In this document: one piece after another, positions 28,127 to 36,345 of the stretch | Position numbering within the stretch: position 1 is the stretch's first letter | Layout: every line of letters begins with the position of its first letter | Source of the DNA: Arthrobacter sp. MMS18-M83 | Lineage (GTDB): Bacteria > Actinomycetota > Actinomycetes > Actinomycetales > Micrococcaceae | Assembly (NCBI RefSeq): GCF_026683955.1 | Contig: NZ_CP113343.1 | Coordinates: 3,968,001-4,032,000 of the forward strand | Direction: 5' to 3' | Length of the DNA stretch: 64,000 nucleotides | The notes under the pieces: generated by a model | Seen by the model: only the letters and a program-made list of their open reading frames with translations | The model's database searches: none | Told to the model about the DNA's origin: nothing | Position numbers and translations under genes: made by a program

Positions 28127-28149
28127 GACCGCCCTGCCGTGAAAACCGA

Positions 28150-29418
28150 CTAGCGGTCCTTGGCATCCTGCAAGGGAGCGGGCTCCACTGTCTGGAGGGC
28201 CTTCGTCGAGGTGTCGTCTGACTCGGACGGCGCCCCCGGCGTCGAGCCGGTCCTTTTGCCTGAAACCACCACAAGTTCTGAAGCGGCCTCGTCTCCGGCA
28301 GCCTTATCCAATGTGGCATTGTCCACAGCGGCTTCGTCCAAGGGCTGAACAGTGACCGGCGGCGTCGTGGCGGCTGTTTCCGGATTGTCCGTTTGAACCG
28401 CTTCCGAGATGGCCGTCACGCTCACCGCGGGCTTCGCCGGGCCGTCGTCGGAAGCGGCAAGGTCCGCAGCCGCGGCCTCCTCGGCCGCCAGCGCGTTTTG
28501 TTCATCAATGTCGTCGGCGAGGGATCTGAGCATGCCCTCGGCCTCGCCCGTCATTTCACTGTGCCCCGCCGCCACGGCCTTGACGAGATACTGGGCCAGG
28601 GCGAATTCGGCGAGCAGTGCCGAGCGACGCAGCAGGTGCCCGTCCGGAGTGTCCCGCCGGGCTTCCGTGTAGTGCCTGAGGACGGACTCTACAAACCTCT
28701 GTTCGTTTGACGCCACGAGCCAAGCGAAGTCATCGGCCGGATCGCCGATGCGCAGATCGGTCCACCCAGTCACGGCAGTGACGCTGTCGCCGTCGATCAG
28801 CAGATTGTCTTCATGGAGATCGCCGTGGACCACGCACGGATTGAAGCGCCACAGCGCCACGTCCTCGAGTGCGTGCTCCCAACGACGAAGCAGGGAGGGC
28901 GGAATCTTGCCCGTGGTGGCGGCCTGGTCCAACTCATTCAGCTTGCGCTGGCGGAATTCGTTCGCCGTGTAGCTGGGAAGATCGGCGTTGTTGACGAGCG
29001 ATTGGGGGAGGTCGTGGACCGCTGCCAGCGCCGTACCGATCTCCTTGGCCAATGCATCACTGCAGCTGGACAGCTCTTCGATGCTGCGCGTGGCCCCGGC
29101 CAAGTGGGCGTAGACAAAAGTGCTCAGCGCCCCTTGGCGGACCGTTCCGGCCACTGTTGGCATCAGAAAGGGCAGCTCGGCCCGGATCGCCGGGGCAAAG
29201 GCCCGCAGGATCATGAATTCGGTCTCCAGCCGGGCGCTGGCTTCCGGATGGCGCGGTGAACGGACGCGCCAACGCTTGCCTTCCGAGTCCAGCAGAAGCG
29301 CCGAATCGAAATCGGCAGCGTCATCCGGGGCGGAGGCGGCAGCCGTCGGCGTCAGGCCGGGCACCGCCGCGGTTGCTACAGCGGCCAGTTCGAACGGTGT
29401 TCTTCTCACGTATTCCAA
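28150..29418 (-). CDS. aminoglycoside phosphotransferase-like protein with acidic tail
   Basis: A 422-residue protein. The APH/choline-kinase fold (about residues 40-300) includes FVYAHLAGATRS and the catalytic-loop motif CVVHGDLHEDNLL. The usual Mg-binding IDW/DFG-like Asp is not in place: the segment reads VTGWTDLRIGDPADDFAWL. The last ~120 residues are Ala/Asp/Glu/Pro-rich low complexity. It is divergent from nudC and converges with adnB. Substrate unknown; macrolide phosphotransferase-like annotations are common for this family but should not be taken as resistance. Confidence 0.8.
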   Translation of the reverse strand: MEYVRRTPFELAAVATAAVPGLTPTAAASAPDDAADFDSALLLDSEGKRWRVRSPRHPEASARLETEFMILRAFAPAIRAELPFLMPTVAGTVRQGALSTFVYAHLAGATRSIEELSSCSDALAKEIGTALAAVHDLPQSLVNNADLPSYTANEFRQRKLNELDQAATTGKIPPSLLRRWEHALEDVALWRFNPCVVHGDLHEDNLLIDGDSVTAVTGWTDLRIGDPADDFAWLVASNEQRFVESVLRHYTEARRDTPDGHLLRRSALLAEFALAQYLVKAVAAGHSEMTGEAEGMLRSLADDIDEQNALAAEEAAAADLAASDDGPAKPAVSVTAISEAVQTDNPETAATTPPVTVQPLDEAAVDNATLDKAAGDEAASELVVVSGKRTGSTPGAPSESDDTSTKALQTVEPAPLQDAKDR

Positions 29419-29514
29419 GGTAGATTGACTGGCGCCTATGGGAGCGATGCAGTGCGGCGAGTCTTGAGATCCGCGTGAAAACTGCGTTCAGGGAGCGTGC
29501 CTCCAAGATGGATG

Positions 29515-29527
29515 CAAATGTCATTTG
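29515..29527. promoter_or_regulatory. small inverted repeat upstream of nudC
   Basis: CAAATG-T-CATTTG sits 27 bp before the nudC ATG, in the divergent gap with the phosphotransferase. A possible operator; no matching regulator is identified. Confidence 0.3.
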
Positions 29528-29541
29528 TCGGTGCGAGTCAG

Positions 29542-29547
29542 TACGGT
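29542..29547 (+). promoter_or_regulatory. candidate -10 box of nudC, leaderless
   Basis: TACGGT ends 6 nt before ATG 29554. Alternatively GGTAGGT acts as a ribosome site. Either reading supports the 29554 start. Confidence 0.35.
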
Positions 29548-29553
29548 AGGTAC

Positions 29554-30540
29554 ATGAGTTTCACCGAGTTCCCGGCACCGGCAAACCACCTTATCGATAC
29601 CGTTCTTCCGGTGCGCCCTGCCTTGGTGGACCGGGGATCGGCCGAGCGCATGACGCCAGGCATGCTTGACGAAGTAATCTCTTCGGGCCGTGCCAAGGCC
29701 ATGGTGCTGTCGCAACGCCAAGCTCTCGCTGTGGGTGACAAGCTGTGGCTGGGCGATGCCGCGCCGCTCTTTGAAAGCCTCCAGGCGGCCAGCGGACCGC
29801 TCACTGCCATTTATCTTGGCCGGACACTTGCCCCTTCCTCTGTCCCGGAGCGAACACCGATCGTCCTCTTCGTGCCCGGCGAGCCGGCTGCCCCCGGAAC
29901 TGCGGGACTTCCGGCCGATGGCACCTGGACGGGGTTTCGGGAGATCGCTGCCCGCCTCGATGCCACGGAAACCGCTTTGTTCGTTGAGGCCAGCGCCATT
30001 TCCAATTGGCATGCCACCCATACACATTGCCCGCAATGCGGTACCCCAACCGCCATCGAGGCCGGGGGCTGGGTGCGTCGATGCCCGCGGGACAATTCGG
30101 AACACTATCCCCGGACGGATCCGGCCATCATCGTCACGGTCGTCGGCTCCGACGGCAGGCTGCTTCTGGGAGGAGGCGGGCCGGTAGACGCGAAGAACTA
30201 CTCCACCTTGGCTGGCTTCGTTGAGCCGGGAGAGTCGCTTGAACAGGCCGTGGTGCGGGAAATCGGGGAAGAGGTAGGTGTGCGAGTCACCGCTTGCCAG
30301 TACCTTGGTTCCCAGTCGTGGCCGTTTCCGGCCTCGCTCATGCTTGGGTTTACGGCAACAACGGACGACGTCGAAGCCCGGCCCGACGGCGTCGAGGTCA
30401 CCCGGGCGCGCTGGTTCAGCCGTGCGGAACTCCAGGCAGCCGTGCTCAGCGGCGAGATTACGATCTCCACGCGGCTCTCGATTGCGCGTTCCCTGATCGA
30501 GCACTGGTACGGCGGCGTCATCGAGGACCTCCAGCCGTGA
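29554..30540 (+). CDS. nudC: NAD(+) diphosphatase / RNA deNADding Nudix enzyme
   Basis: A 328-residue NudC, which splits NAD(H) to NMN and AMP and can remove NAD caps from RNA. It has the zinc-ribbon Cys pair CPQCG and a third Cys in RRCPRDNSEHYPRTDPA, the Nudix box GFVEPGESLEQAVVREIGEE, and the family tag SQSWPFPASLM. The start is ATG 29554 (MSFTEFPAP). Its stop overlaps the GTG start of uvrD2. Confidence 0.93.
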   Translation: MSFTEFPAPANHLIDTVLPVRPALVDRGSAERMTPGMLDEVISSGRAKAMVLSQRQALAVGDKLWLGDAAPLFESLQAASGPLTAIYLGRTLAPSSVPERTPIVLFVPGEPAAPGTAGLPADGTWTGFREIAARLDATETALFVEASAISNWHATHTHCPQCGTPTAIEAGGWVRRCPRDNSEHYPRTDPAIIVTVVGSDGRLLLGGGGPVDAKNYSTLAGFVEPGESLEQAVVREIGEEVGVRVTACQYLGSQSWPFPASLMLGFTATTDDVEARPDGVEVTRARWFSRAELQAAVLSGEITISTRLSIARSLIEHWYGGVIEDLQP

Positions 30541-32669
30541 CGGACGGTATTTTCAGCGACACCGTTTCACTTGAGGACCAGATACTCGGTGGTCTTGATG
30601 CCGAGCAGCGGGAAGTCGCCAGCAACCTCAACGGGCCCATGTGCGTCCTTGCTGGAGCCGGAACAGGGAAAACCCGGGCCATCACGCACCGCATCGCTTA
30701 CGGCGTCCATTCCGGTGTCTACAGTCCCCAGCGACTCCTTGCCGTCACGTTCACTTCGCGTGCCGCCGCCGAAATGCGCAGCCGGCTGCGGGATCTCGGC
30801 GTCGGAAACGTCCAAGCGCGCACTTTTCACGCCGCCGCGCTCAGGCAATTGCAGTTCTTCTGGCCCCAAGCGATCGGCGGTGTCCTGCCAAACTTGCTTG
30901 ACCACAAGGCCAACATCATCGCCGAAGCCGCCCGTCGTCTCAGGCTCAGTACTGATCGAGCCTCCATCCGTGACCTTGCGGCCGAGATCGAGTGGGCCAA
31001 GGTTTCCATGCTTACGCCGGCCAACTACCTTGAAAACGCCCACGGACGCGGCACTCCGGGCGGCTTCGACCTCACCGCCGTCGCGCGGGTCTTCCAGTCC
31101 TACGAGGACGTGAAGACGGACCGGAACGTCATCGACTTCGAGGACGTCCTGTTGATCACGGTCGGCATCCTGCAGGAGGATCCGAAAGTAGCGGCGACGG
31201 TCCGCGAGCAGTACCGGCACTTCGTGGTGGACGAGTACCAGGACGTTTCCCCGCTGCAACAGCGGCTCTTGGAGCTGTGGCTTGGCGGTCGCGACGAGCT
31301 CTGCGTGGTGGGCGACGCCAGCCAGACCATTTACTCCTTCACGGGTGCCTCTCCGAAGCATCTCCTTGGCTTCAAGGGACAGTACCCCTCGGCCACAGTC
31401 GTGAAGCTGGTCCGTGACTATCGCTCCACGCCGCAGGTGGTGAAGCTGGCCAATGACCTCCTCGGATCCCGGCAGAGCGGTGGAACGGTGGCCGATGCTG
31501 CTTGGGCAAAGCCCCTGCAGTTGGTGGCGCAGCGTCCAACGGGACCGGAGCCACGGTTCATGGAATGCCCCGATGACGAGGCAGAGGCCGCGGTGGTCGC
31601 CGGCCGGATTCGGGAGCTGATCGACGCCGGGACCAAGGCGAGCGAGATCGCTGTGCTTTTCCGCACCAACGGACAGTCGGAAGCCTACGAACAAGCCCTC
31701 GCGTCGGCGGGCATTGGTTACCAGCTGCGGGGCGGTGAGCGCTTCTTCGCGCGCAAGGAAGTCCGGGATGCCATCCTCCAGTTGCGCGCCGCCACGCGGG
31801 CAGTGGCCGAGGAGTCCACCAAGGAACCCCTCGGCCAACTGGTCCGGGACATCGTGGCCTCGCTCGGCTACACGGATGCCGCCCCTCACAGCGGCGGGGC
31901 CCTGCGCGAACGCTGGGAGTCGCTGGCAGCTCTGGTGGCGCTCGCGGACGAACTTGCCATCAGTCGCGGGCCTGAATTCACGCTGATGGAATTCGTCAAC
32001 GAACTCCAGGAACGTTCAGTGGCCCAGCACGCCCCGACGGTCCAAGGCGTGACCCTGGCCTCCCTCCACGCGGCAAAGGGCTTGGAGTGGGATGCCGTGT
32101 TCCTGGTGGGCTTGAGTGAGGGCCTCATGCCCATTTCCTTCGCGGACACTCCCGAGAGCGTAGACGAGGAACGCCGCCTGCTCTACGTCGGGATCACCCG
32201 GGCACGCGAGCACTTGACGCTTTCCTGGTCCACAGCCCGCACACCTGGAGGTCGGGCCAACCGCAAGCCTTCGCGCTTCCTCGACGGGCTGCGCCCTGAT
32301 TCGGTGCTCGGAGCAAGCGCCCGCAGCCGCGCCATCCCGCGGCGCAAAGCGGCAGCACCGGCGTCGTGCAGGGTCTGCGGAACTATGCTCGCCACCGGCG
32401 CTGAACGCAAGGTGGGTCGCTGCAGCCAGTGCCCGCCCACGTATGAGGAACAGACCTTTGAGGCTTTGCGGCAATGGCGCAAGGACGAGGCATTGAGCAA
32501 CGAAGTTCCCGCCTATGTGGTCTTCACTGACGCGACGTTGACTGCCATCGCCGAGGCTCGGCCTGCTTCGCTTGAGGAACTGGCGAAGCTCGCTGGTGTG
32601 GGTCCTTCCAAGCTGGAAAAGTACGGCGAAGCCGTGTTGGCGGTTCTGGTTGAGAACGGGTCTGCCTAG
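30537..32669 (+). CDS. uvrD2: UvrD2-type ATP-dependent DNA helicase
   Basis: A 710-residue SF1A helicase. Motifs: LDAEQREVA, AGAGTGKT (39-46), FTSRAAAEM, VDEYQDVSPLQ, GDASQTIYSFTGA, LASLHAAKGLEWD and YVGITRAREHL. After the motor comes a four-cysteine zinc motif, CRVC-x14-CSQC, then an HRDC domain (LAEARPASLEELAKLAGVG-type; here ASLEELAKLAGVGPSKLEKY). This arrangement is diagnostic for actinobacterial UvrD2. The GTG start at 30537 overlaps the nudC stop. Confidence 0.95.
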   Translation: MTDGIFSDTVSLEDQILGGLDAEQREVASNLNGPMCVLAGAGTGKTRAITHRIAYGVHSGVYSPQRLLAVTFTSRAAAEMRSRLRDLGVGNVQARTFHAAALRQLQFFWPQAIGGVLPNLLDHKANIIAEAARRLRLSTDRASIRDLAAEIEWAKVSMLTPANYLENAHGRGTPGGFDLTAVARVFQSYEDVKTDRNVIDFEDVLLITVGILQEDPKVAATVREQYRHFVVDEYQDVSPLQQRLLELWLGGRDELCVVGDASQTIYSFTGASPKHLLGFKGQYPSATVVKLVRDYRSTPQVVKLANDLLGSRQSGGTVADAAWAKPLQLVAQRPTGPEPRFMECPDDEAEAAVVAGRIRELIDAGTKASEIAVLFRTNGQSEAYEQALASAGIGYQLRGGERFFARKEVRDAILQLRAATRAVAEESTKEPLGQLVRDIVASLGYTDAAPHSGGALRERWESLAALVALADELAISRGPEFTLMEFVNELQERSVAQHAPTVQGVTLASLHAAKGLEWDAVFLVGLSEGLMPISFADTPESVDEERRLLYVGITRAREHLTLSWSTARTPGGRANRKPSRFLDGLRPDSVLGASARSRAIPRRKAAAPASCRVCGTMLATGAERKVGRCSQCPPTYEEQTFEALRQWRKDEALSNEVPAYVVFTDATLTAIAEARPASLEELAKLAGVGPSKLEKYGEAVLAVLVENGSA

Positions 32670-33298
32670 TGCCCCGGGTCGCGGGCCAGCCCGCTTTGCC
32701 GCTGACCACCGACGACGGTGCGCCCGTCGTCGTTCGACGTTCGGCGCGCCGCCGCCGAACTGTGGCAGCTTTCTGGGAGGACGGGAACGCGGTTGTTGCG
32801 ATCCCTGCCCACTTCACGAAGGCACAAGAAAGCGAATGGGTCCGGCGGATGCTGGACAAGCTCAAACTCCAGGGGGAGAGGCGGACCCAAAGTGCCGGGA
32901 GGAGGCGTCCTGCCAGCGATGCCGCCCTCGCCGTTCATGCATCGGTGCTGTCATCAAAGTATCTGGGCGGTCGTGCCATCCCGACGTCGGTCCGCTGGGT
33001 CAGCAACCAGAAGTCACGGTGGGGGTCAGCTACTCCGGCGGACGGGACCATCCGATTGTCGGACAAGCTCCGGGCCATGCCGCAGTGGGTGATCGACTAC
33101 GTGTTGCTCCACGAACTCGCGCATCTGCTGGTGGGCGGACATAACGCCGCGTTTTGGCGATTGTTGGAGGCATACCCCGAGACGCAGCGGGCCAAAGCCT
33201 TCCTGGAGGGCGTCGTCTTTGCATCGTCGCGGGGTCTCGGCCCGGATGACAATGGCGCCGACGCACCAGCCCGGGACTGGGACGCCGACGCCGACTAA
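32669..33298 (+). CDS. YgjP/M48-like metallopeptidase
   Basis: A 209-residue protein of the DUF45/YgjP type. The zinc motif is LLHELAHLLVGGHNAAFW (HExxH plus a following H-x-x-x-F), preceded by WGSATPADGTIRLS. The N-terminal ~30 residues and the tail are variable. The GTG start overlaps the uvrD2 stop by one base, so it is co-transcribed. Proteolytic substrate unknown. Confidence 0.85.
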   Translation: MPRVAGQPALPLTTDDGAPVVVRRSARRRRTVAAFWEDGNAVVAIPAHFTKAQESEWVRRMLDKLKLQGERRTQSAGRRRPASDAALAVHASVLSSKYLGGRAIPTSVRWVSNQKSRWGSATPADGTIRLSDKLRAMPQWVIDYVLLHELAHLLVGGHNAAFWRLLEAYPETQRAKAFLEGVVFASSRGLGPDDNGADAPARDWDADAD

Positions 33299-33313
33299 AT
33301 GCCTTCCGGGAGC

Positions 33314-33340
33314 GGCGCGGCTCCTTTATGGAGTCGCGCC
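33314..33340. terminator. bidirectional terminator hairpin
   Basis: GGCGCGGCTCC / GGAGTCGCGCC (one G-T pair) with a TTTAT loop, between the converging metallopeptidase and DUF2342 genes. Confidence 0.65.
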
Positions 33341-33355
33341 TTAAGGTGGGACCGC

Positions 33356-34789
33356 TTAGGCCTTGGGTCCACCGGGTTCCGGGTTGTCGCCCGAGGTGTC
33401 TTCCTCTTCCGGCTTCTGAGCCTCCGGCCCGCTCTCGTCCGGGGTGTCGTAGCCACCTTCAAGGAGCTTCTGCAGGGCGTCGTCCACCTCGGTATCGCTG
33501 GCTTCGGCCAGGCGGCGCCGCTCGGTGAAGCCCGCGGGATCGTCCAGGTCGTGGGCTGTGGGGAGCAAATCGGGGTGCTGCCAGATGGCATCGCGGCCGG
33601 CGATTCCACGCTCGTCCTTCAGCGCAGCCCACAACGTGGCGGCCTCGCGCAGGCGCCGCGGGCGCAGTTCCAGTCCCACCAGTGAGGAGAACGCGTGTTC
33701 CGCGGGTCCTCCTGTGGCGCGGCGCCGACGCACCGTTTCACGGAGAGCGACGGCGGAGGGCAGCACTTTCTCGGTTGCAGCGGCAGTGAGTTCGTCCACC
33801 CAGCCCTCAACAAGTGCCAGGGCCGTCTCGAGTTTCTCCAGGGCCGCCGCTTGTTCGGGCGTGCGCTCGGGCGTGAACACGCCTTGGGACAGGGCTTCTT
33901 GGATACCCTCTGGATTGCCCGGGTCGAGATCGCGGGCGAGGTCTTCGACGCGCGACATGTCAATGTGGATGCCGCGGGCATAGGCCTCGATGGCGCCGAG
34001 GAGGTGCCCCCTCAGCCAAGGAACCTGCACGAACAGGCGTGCATGCGCGGCTTCGCGGACGGCGAGGAACAGCCGGACGTCATTCTCCGGGATACTCAGG
34101 CCTTCGCCGAATTTGGCCACATTGGCCGGTAGCAAGGCCATTTCGAGATCGGCGAGCGGAACACCGATATCGGTGGAACTGACCACCTCGGCGGACAGGG
34201 CGCCGATGGCCTGGCCAAGCTGCATGCCGAAGATGGCGCCGCCCATGTTCTGCAACATGGAGGAGGTGCCACCCATCATTGCCTTCATTTCTTCCGGCAT
34301 CTGCTGGGTCAGTGCCTCCGAGAGCGCGTTGGCGATGCTGTTGGCGACCGGCTCGGTGAGCCGTTTCCAGGTGGCCAGGGTGGCTTCCACCCATTCGGCG
34401 CGGGACCAGGCGCGGCCAATCAGGCCCGTTGCTTGAAGGTCGGTGACTGGATCCAGCCAGAGTTCCGCTAGCCGCAGGGCCTCGTCGACTTCGCGGGTCT
34501 GCACGGCATTCACCGACGGATCCGTGCCGGCGGCGGCAACGCGGCGGGCGTTCTCGTGGGCCAGCTGCCAATTGACAGGTCCCTCGGAAGTGGAGCTCAT
34601 CATGGCCTGCACCTGGGCAAACATTTGCTGCAGCATATTGGGGTCGTTCGGCAGCCCGGCGGCCTTCGCCAATTCGGCGGGGTCGATGTTGCCCATGCCT
34701 TGCCCGCCCATCAGGTTCTTCAGCATTTCTGCCAGAGGGTCCTGGGGTGAATCGTCTCCATTGGAGGGAGTGTTGGGGTTGGAGGTCAT
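33356..34789 (-). CDS. DUF2342 family putative zinc metalloprotease
   Basis: A 477-residue protein of the actinobacterial DUF2342 family, also annotated as F420-biosynthesis-associated. It has a Met/Gln/Gly-rich N terminus, then GAIFGMQLGQAIGALSAEVV. The putative metal site is FLAVREAAHARLFVQVPWL: E-x-x-H with Arg at the position of the first His of HExxH, which I believe is usual for the family. The acidic Pro-rich tail is disordered. It is divergent from the PDZ-Lon protease, as in mycobacteria (Rv3195/Rv3194c). Confidence 0.85.
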   Translation of the reverse strand: MTSNPNTPSNGDDSPQDPLAEMLKNLMGGQGMGNIDPAELAKAAGLPNDPNMLQQMFAQVQAMMSSTSEGPVNWQLAHENARRVAAAGTDPSVNAVQTREVDEALRLAELWLDPVTDLQATGLIGRAWSRAEWVEATLATWKRLTEPVANSIANALSEALTQQMPEEMKAMMGGTSSMLQNMGGAIFGMQLGQAIGALSAEVVSSTDIGVPLADLEMALLPANVAKFGEGLSIPENDVRLFLAVREAAHARLFVQVPWLRGHLLGAIEAYARGIHIDMSRVEDLARDLDPGNPEGIQEALSQGVFTPERTPEQAAALEKLETALALVEGWVDELTAAATEKVLPSAVALRETVRRRRATGGPAEHAFSSLVGLELRPRRLREAATLWAALKDERGIAGRDAIWQHPDLLPTAHDLDDPAGFTERRRLAEASDTEVDDALQKLLEGGYDTPDESGPEAQKPEEEDTSGDNPEPGGPKA

Positions 34790-35003
34790 GGTGCCGCCGA
34801 TCGTCGATGTGACTGGTGATCACTTTCACGGTACCGCGATGCCAGAGGGCTGTCTGCCTCAGGAACGCGTCGTTCGCTCTAGGCAAAGCACGTCCGGTGG
34901 GCACAGCGTCGTAGGGTGGATCGTTGGTATGTTTACTGGCCTCCAACCTGAGGGGCCGAATCGGTAGCGTTGGGCACGGGTTCCTGCGCGGAGAGGTCCC
35001 CCA

Positions 35004-36212
35004 TTGACTAGTTTGCCGAGCCCCGGAGCGTCCGGGGAACCCGGACAGCCTCTCGGCCCCTCCTTCCCGCAAGACGCCCCGACGTCGCATGCCCCTTCCC
35101 CAGCGCAGGAAGCTGAATCGCGGGAGCAGGAACAGCCCCACGCGCCTGAACCGGCGCGGCGGCGGGACGGACGGTATTTCGCGATGTTGGTCTCCGGCGC
35201 CCTGACCGTCGTGTTGGGAGTCGCCGCAGCTGCCCTCCCCGTTCCTTATGTGGTGGAATCGCCGGGGCCAACGTTCAACACCCTGGGCACGGACCACAAC
35301 AAACCAGTTATTAGCATCACCGGCCATCAGACCTTCCCCGCCAAAGGAAATCTCGACCTGACCACGGTGTTCATCAACGGTGGCCCCAACGGGCCAGTGA
35401 GCATTTTCGAAGCGTTCCAGGCCTGGTTGGACGGTTCCAAAGCCGTGTACCCCGAAGAATTGCTCTATCCCAAGGGCGTCACCAAGCAGCAATCCGAACA
35501 GGAAAGCGCGCTCGCCATGACCACCTCCCAAGAGAATGCGGTTGCCTCTGCGCTCCAGGAAGAGAACATTCCGTACCAGCAGAAACTTGAAGTCGCGGGG
35601 TTGTCCGACGGCTCGGCCTCCGCGGGCAAACTCCAAACCGGAGACGTTTTCACCTCGATCAACGGCAAGGCCGTTACGTCCCTCACCATCATCCAAACCG
35701 CACTGGCCGATGGTGCGGGCGCGCCTGCCGCCGTCGTCGTCGATCGCAAGGGCAATCCGGTGACTGTGAACATTACGCCGGGCAAGAGCTCAAACGGCCG
35801 CTACATCCTCGGAGTGATGCTCCAGTACAAGTTCACCTTCCCGTTCGATGTCAAGATCTCCTTGGATCAGGTGGGCGGACCAAGTGCCGGCATGATGTTT
35901 GCCCTTGGCATCATCGACAGCATCACTCCCGGCGACCTGACGGGAGGCAAGCATGTGGCCGGCACCGGCACTATTTCGCCCGATGGCGCCGTGGGACCCA
36001 TCGGCGGAATCGCCCAGAAAATGCGGGGAGCGCGTAACGGAGGTGCCACCCTTTTCCTTGCACCGGCAGCCAATTGCGACGAAGTCGTAGGGCATATTCC
36101 GGATGGCCTGCAAGTAGTCAAAGTGGAGACCCTGGCGGATGCGAAGTCGGCGGTGGAACGACTCGCCTCTGGACAGGACATGTCCCGTCTTCCGACGTGC
36201 TCCAACAACTAG
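35004..36212 (+). CDS. membrane-anchored PDZ and Lon-like (S16) protease
   Basis: A 402-residue YlbL-type protein with a Pro/Glu-rich cytoplasmic N terminus, one membrane anchor (MLVSGALTVVLGVAAAALPV, about residues 66-85), a degenerate PDZ domain (GLSDGSASAGKLQTGDVFTSI as SAGKLQTGDVFTSING) and a Lon catalytic domain. The Ser is in GGPSAGMMFALGI and the Lys of the dyad in GIAQKMRGARNGG. The TTG at 35004 has a GAGAGG site. The substrate is unknown; it probably acts outside the membrane. Confidence 0.88.
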   Translation: MTSLPSPGASGEPGQPLGPSFPQDAPTSHAPSPAQEAESREQEQPHAPEPARRRDGRYFAMLVSGALTVVLGVAAAALPVPYVVESPGPTFNTLGTDHNKPVISITGHQTFPAKGNLDLTTVFINGGPNGPVSIFEAFQAWLDGSKAVYPEELLYPKGVTKQQSEQESALAMTTSQENAVASALQEENIPYQQKLEVAGLSDGSASAGKLQTGDVFTSINGKAVTSLTIIQTALADGAGAPAAVVVDRKGNPVTVNITPGKSSNGRYILGVMLQYKFTFPFDVKISLDQVGGPSAGMMFALGIIDSITPGDLTGGKHVAGTGTISPDGAVGPIGGIAQKMRGARNGGATLFLAPAANCDEVVGHIPDGLQVVKVETLADAKSAVERLASGQDMSRLPTCSNN

Positions 36213-36345
36213 ACTGACGATGGAACTTAGCTCCAACGCCACTCGTGGCACATATGACGGCCTCCGCCATCAGCACCAGGCACCGGGCCCGACGAACACA
36301 CGCACTGATGACAATTAACTGACGACCAGCTATGAGGTACCGAGT

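Noticed and set aside
28150-29418. Antibiotic resistance phosphotransferase
   Set aside because: The family resemblance is general, the metal-binding Asp position is changed, and nothing in the context indicates resistance.
32669-33298. SprT-type or Lon-type protease
   Set aside because: The HELAH motif with the surrounding WGS and H-x-x-x-F residues fits the YgjP/DUF45 group better.
34080-35696. Long minus-strand open frame of 538 codons
   Set aside because: It overlaps the DUF2342 gene in another frame and has Arg/Gly/His-rich composition without domains; long antisense frames are expected in high-GC DNA.
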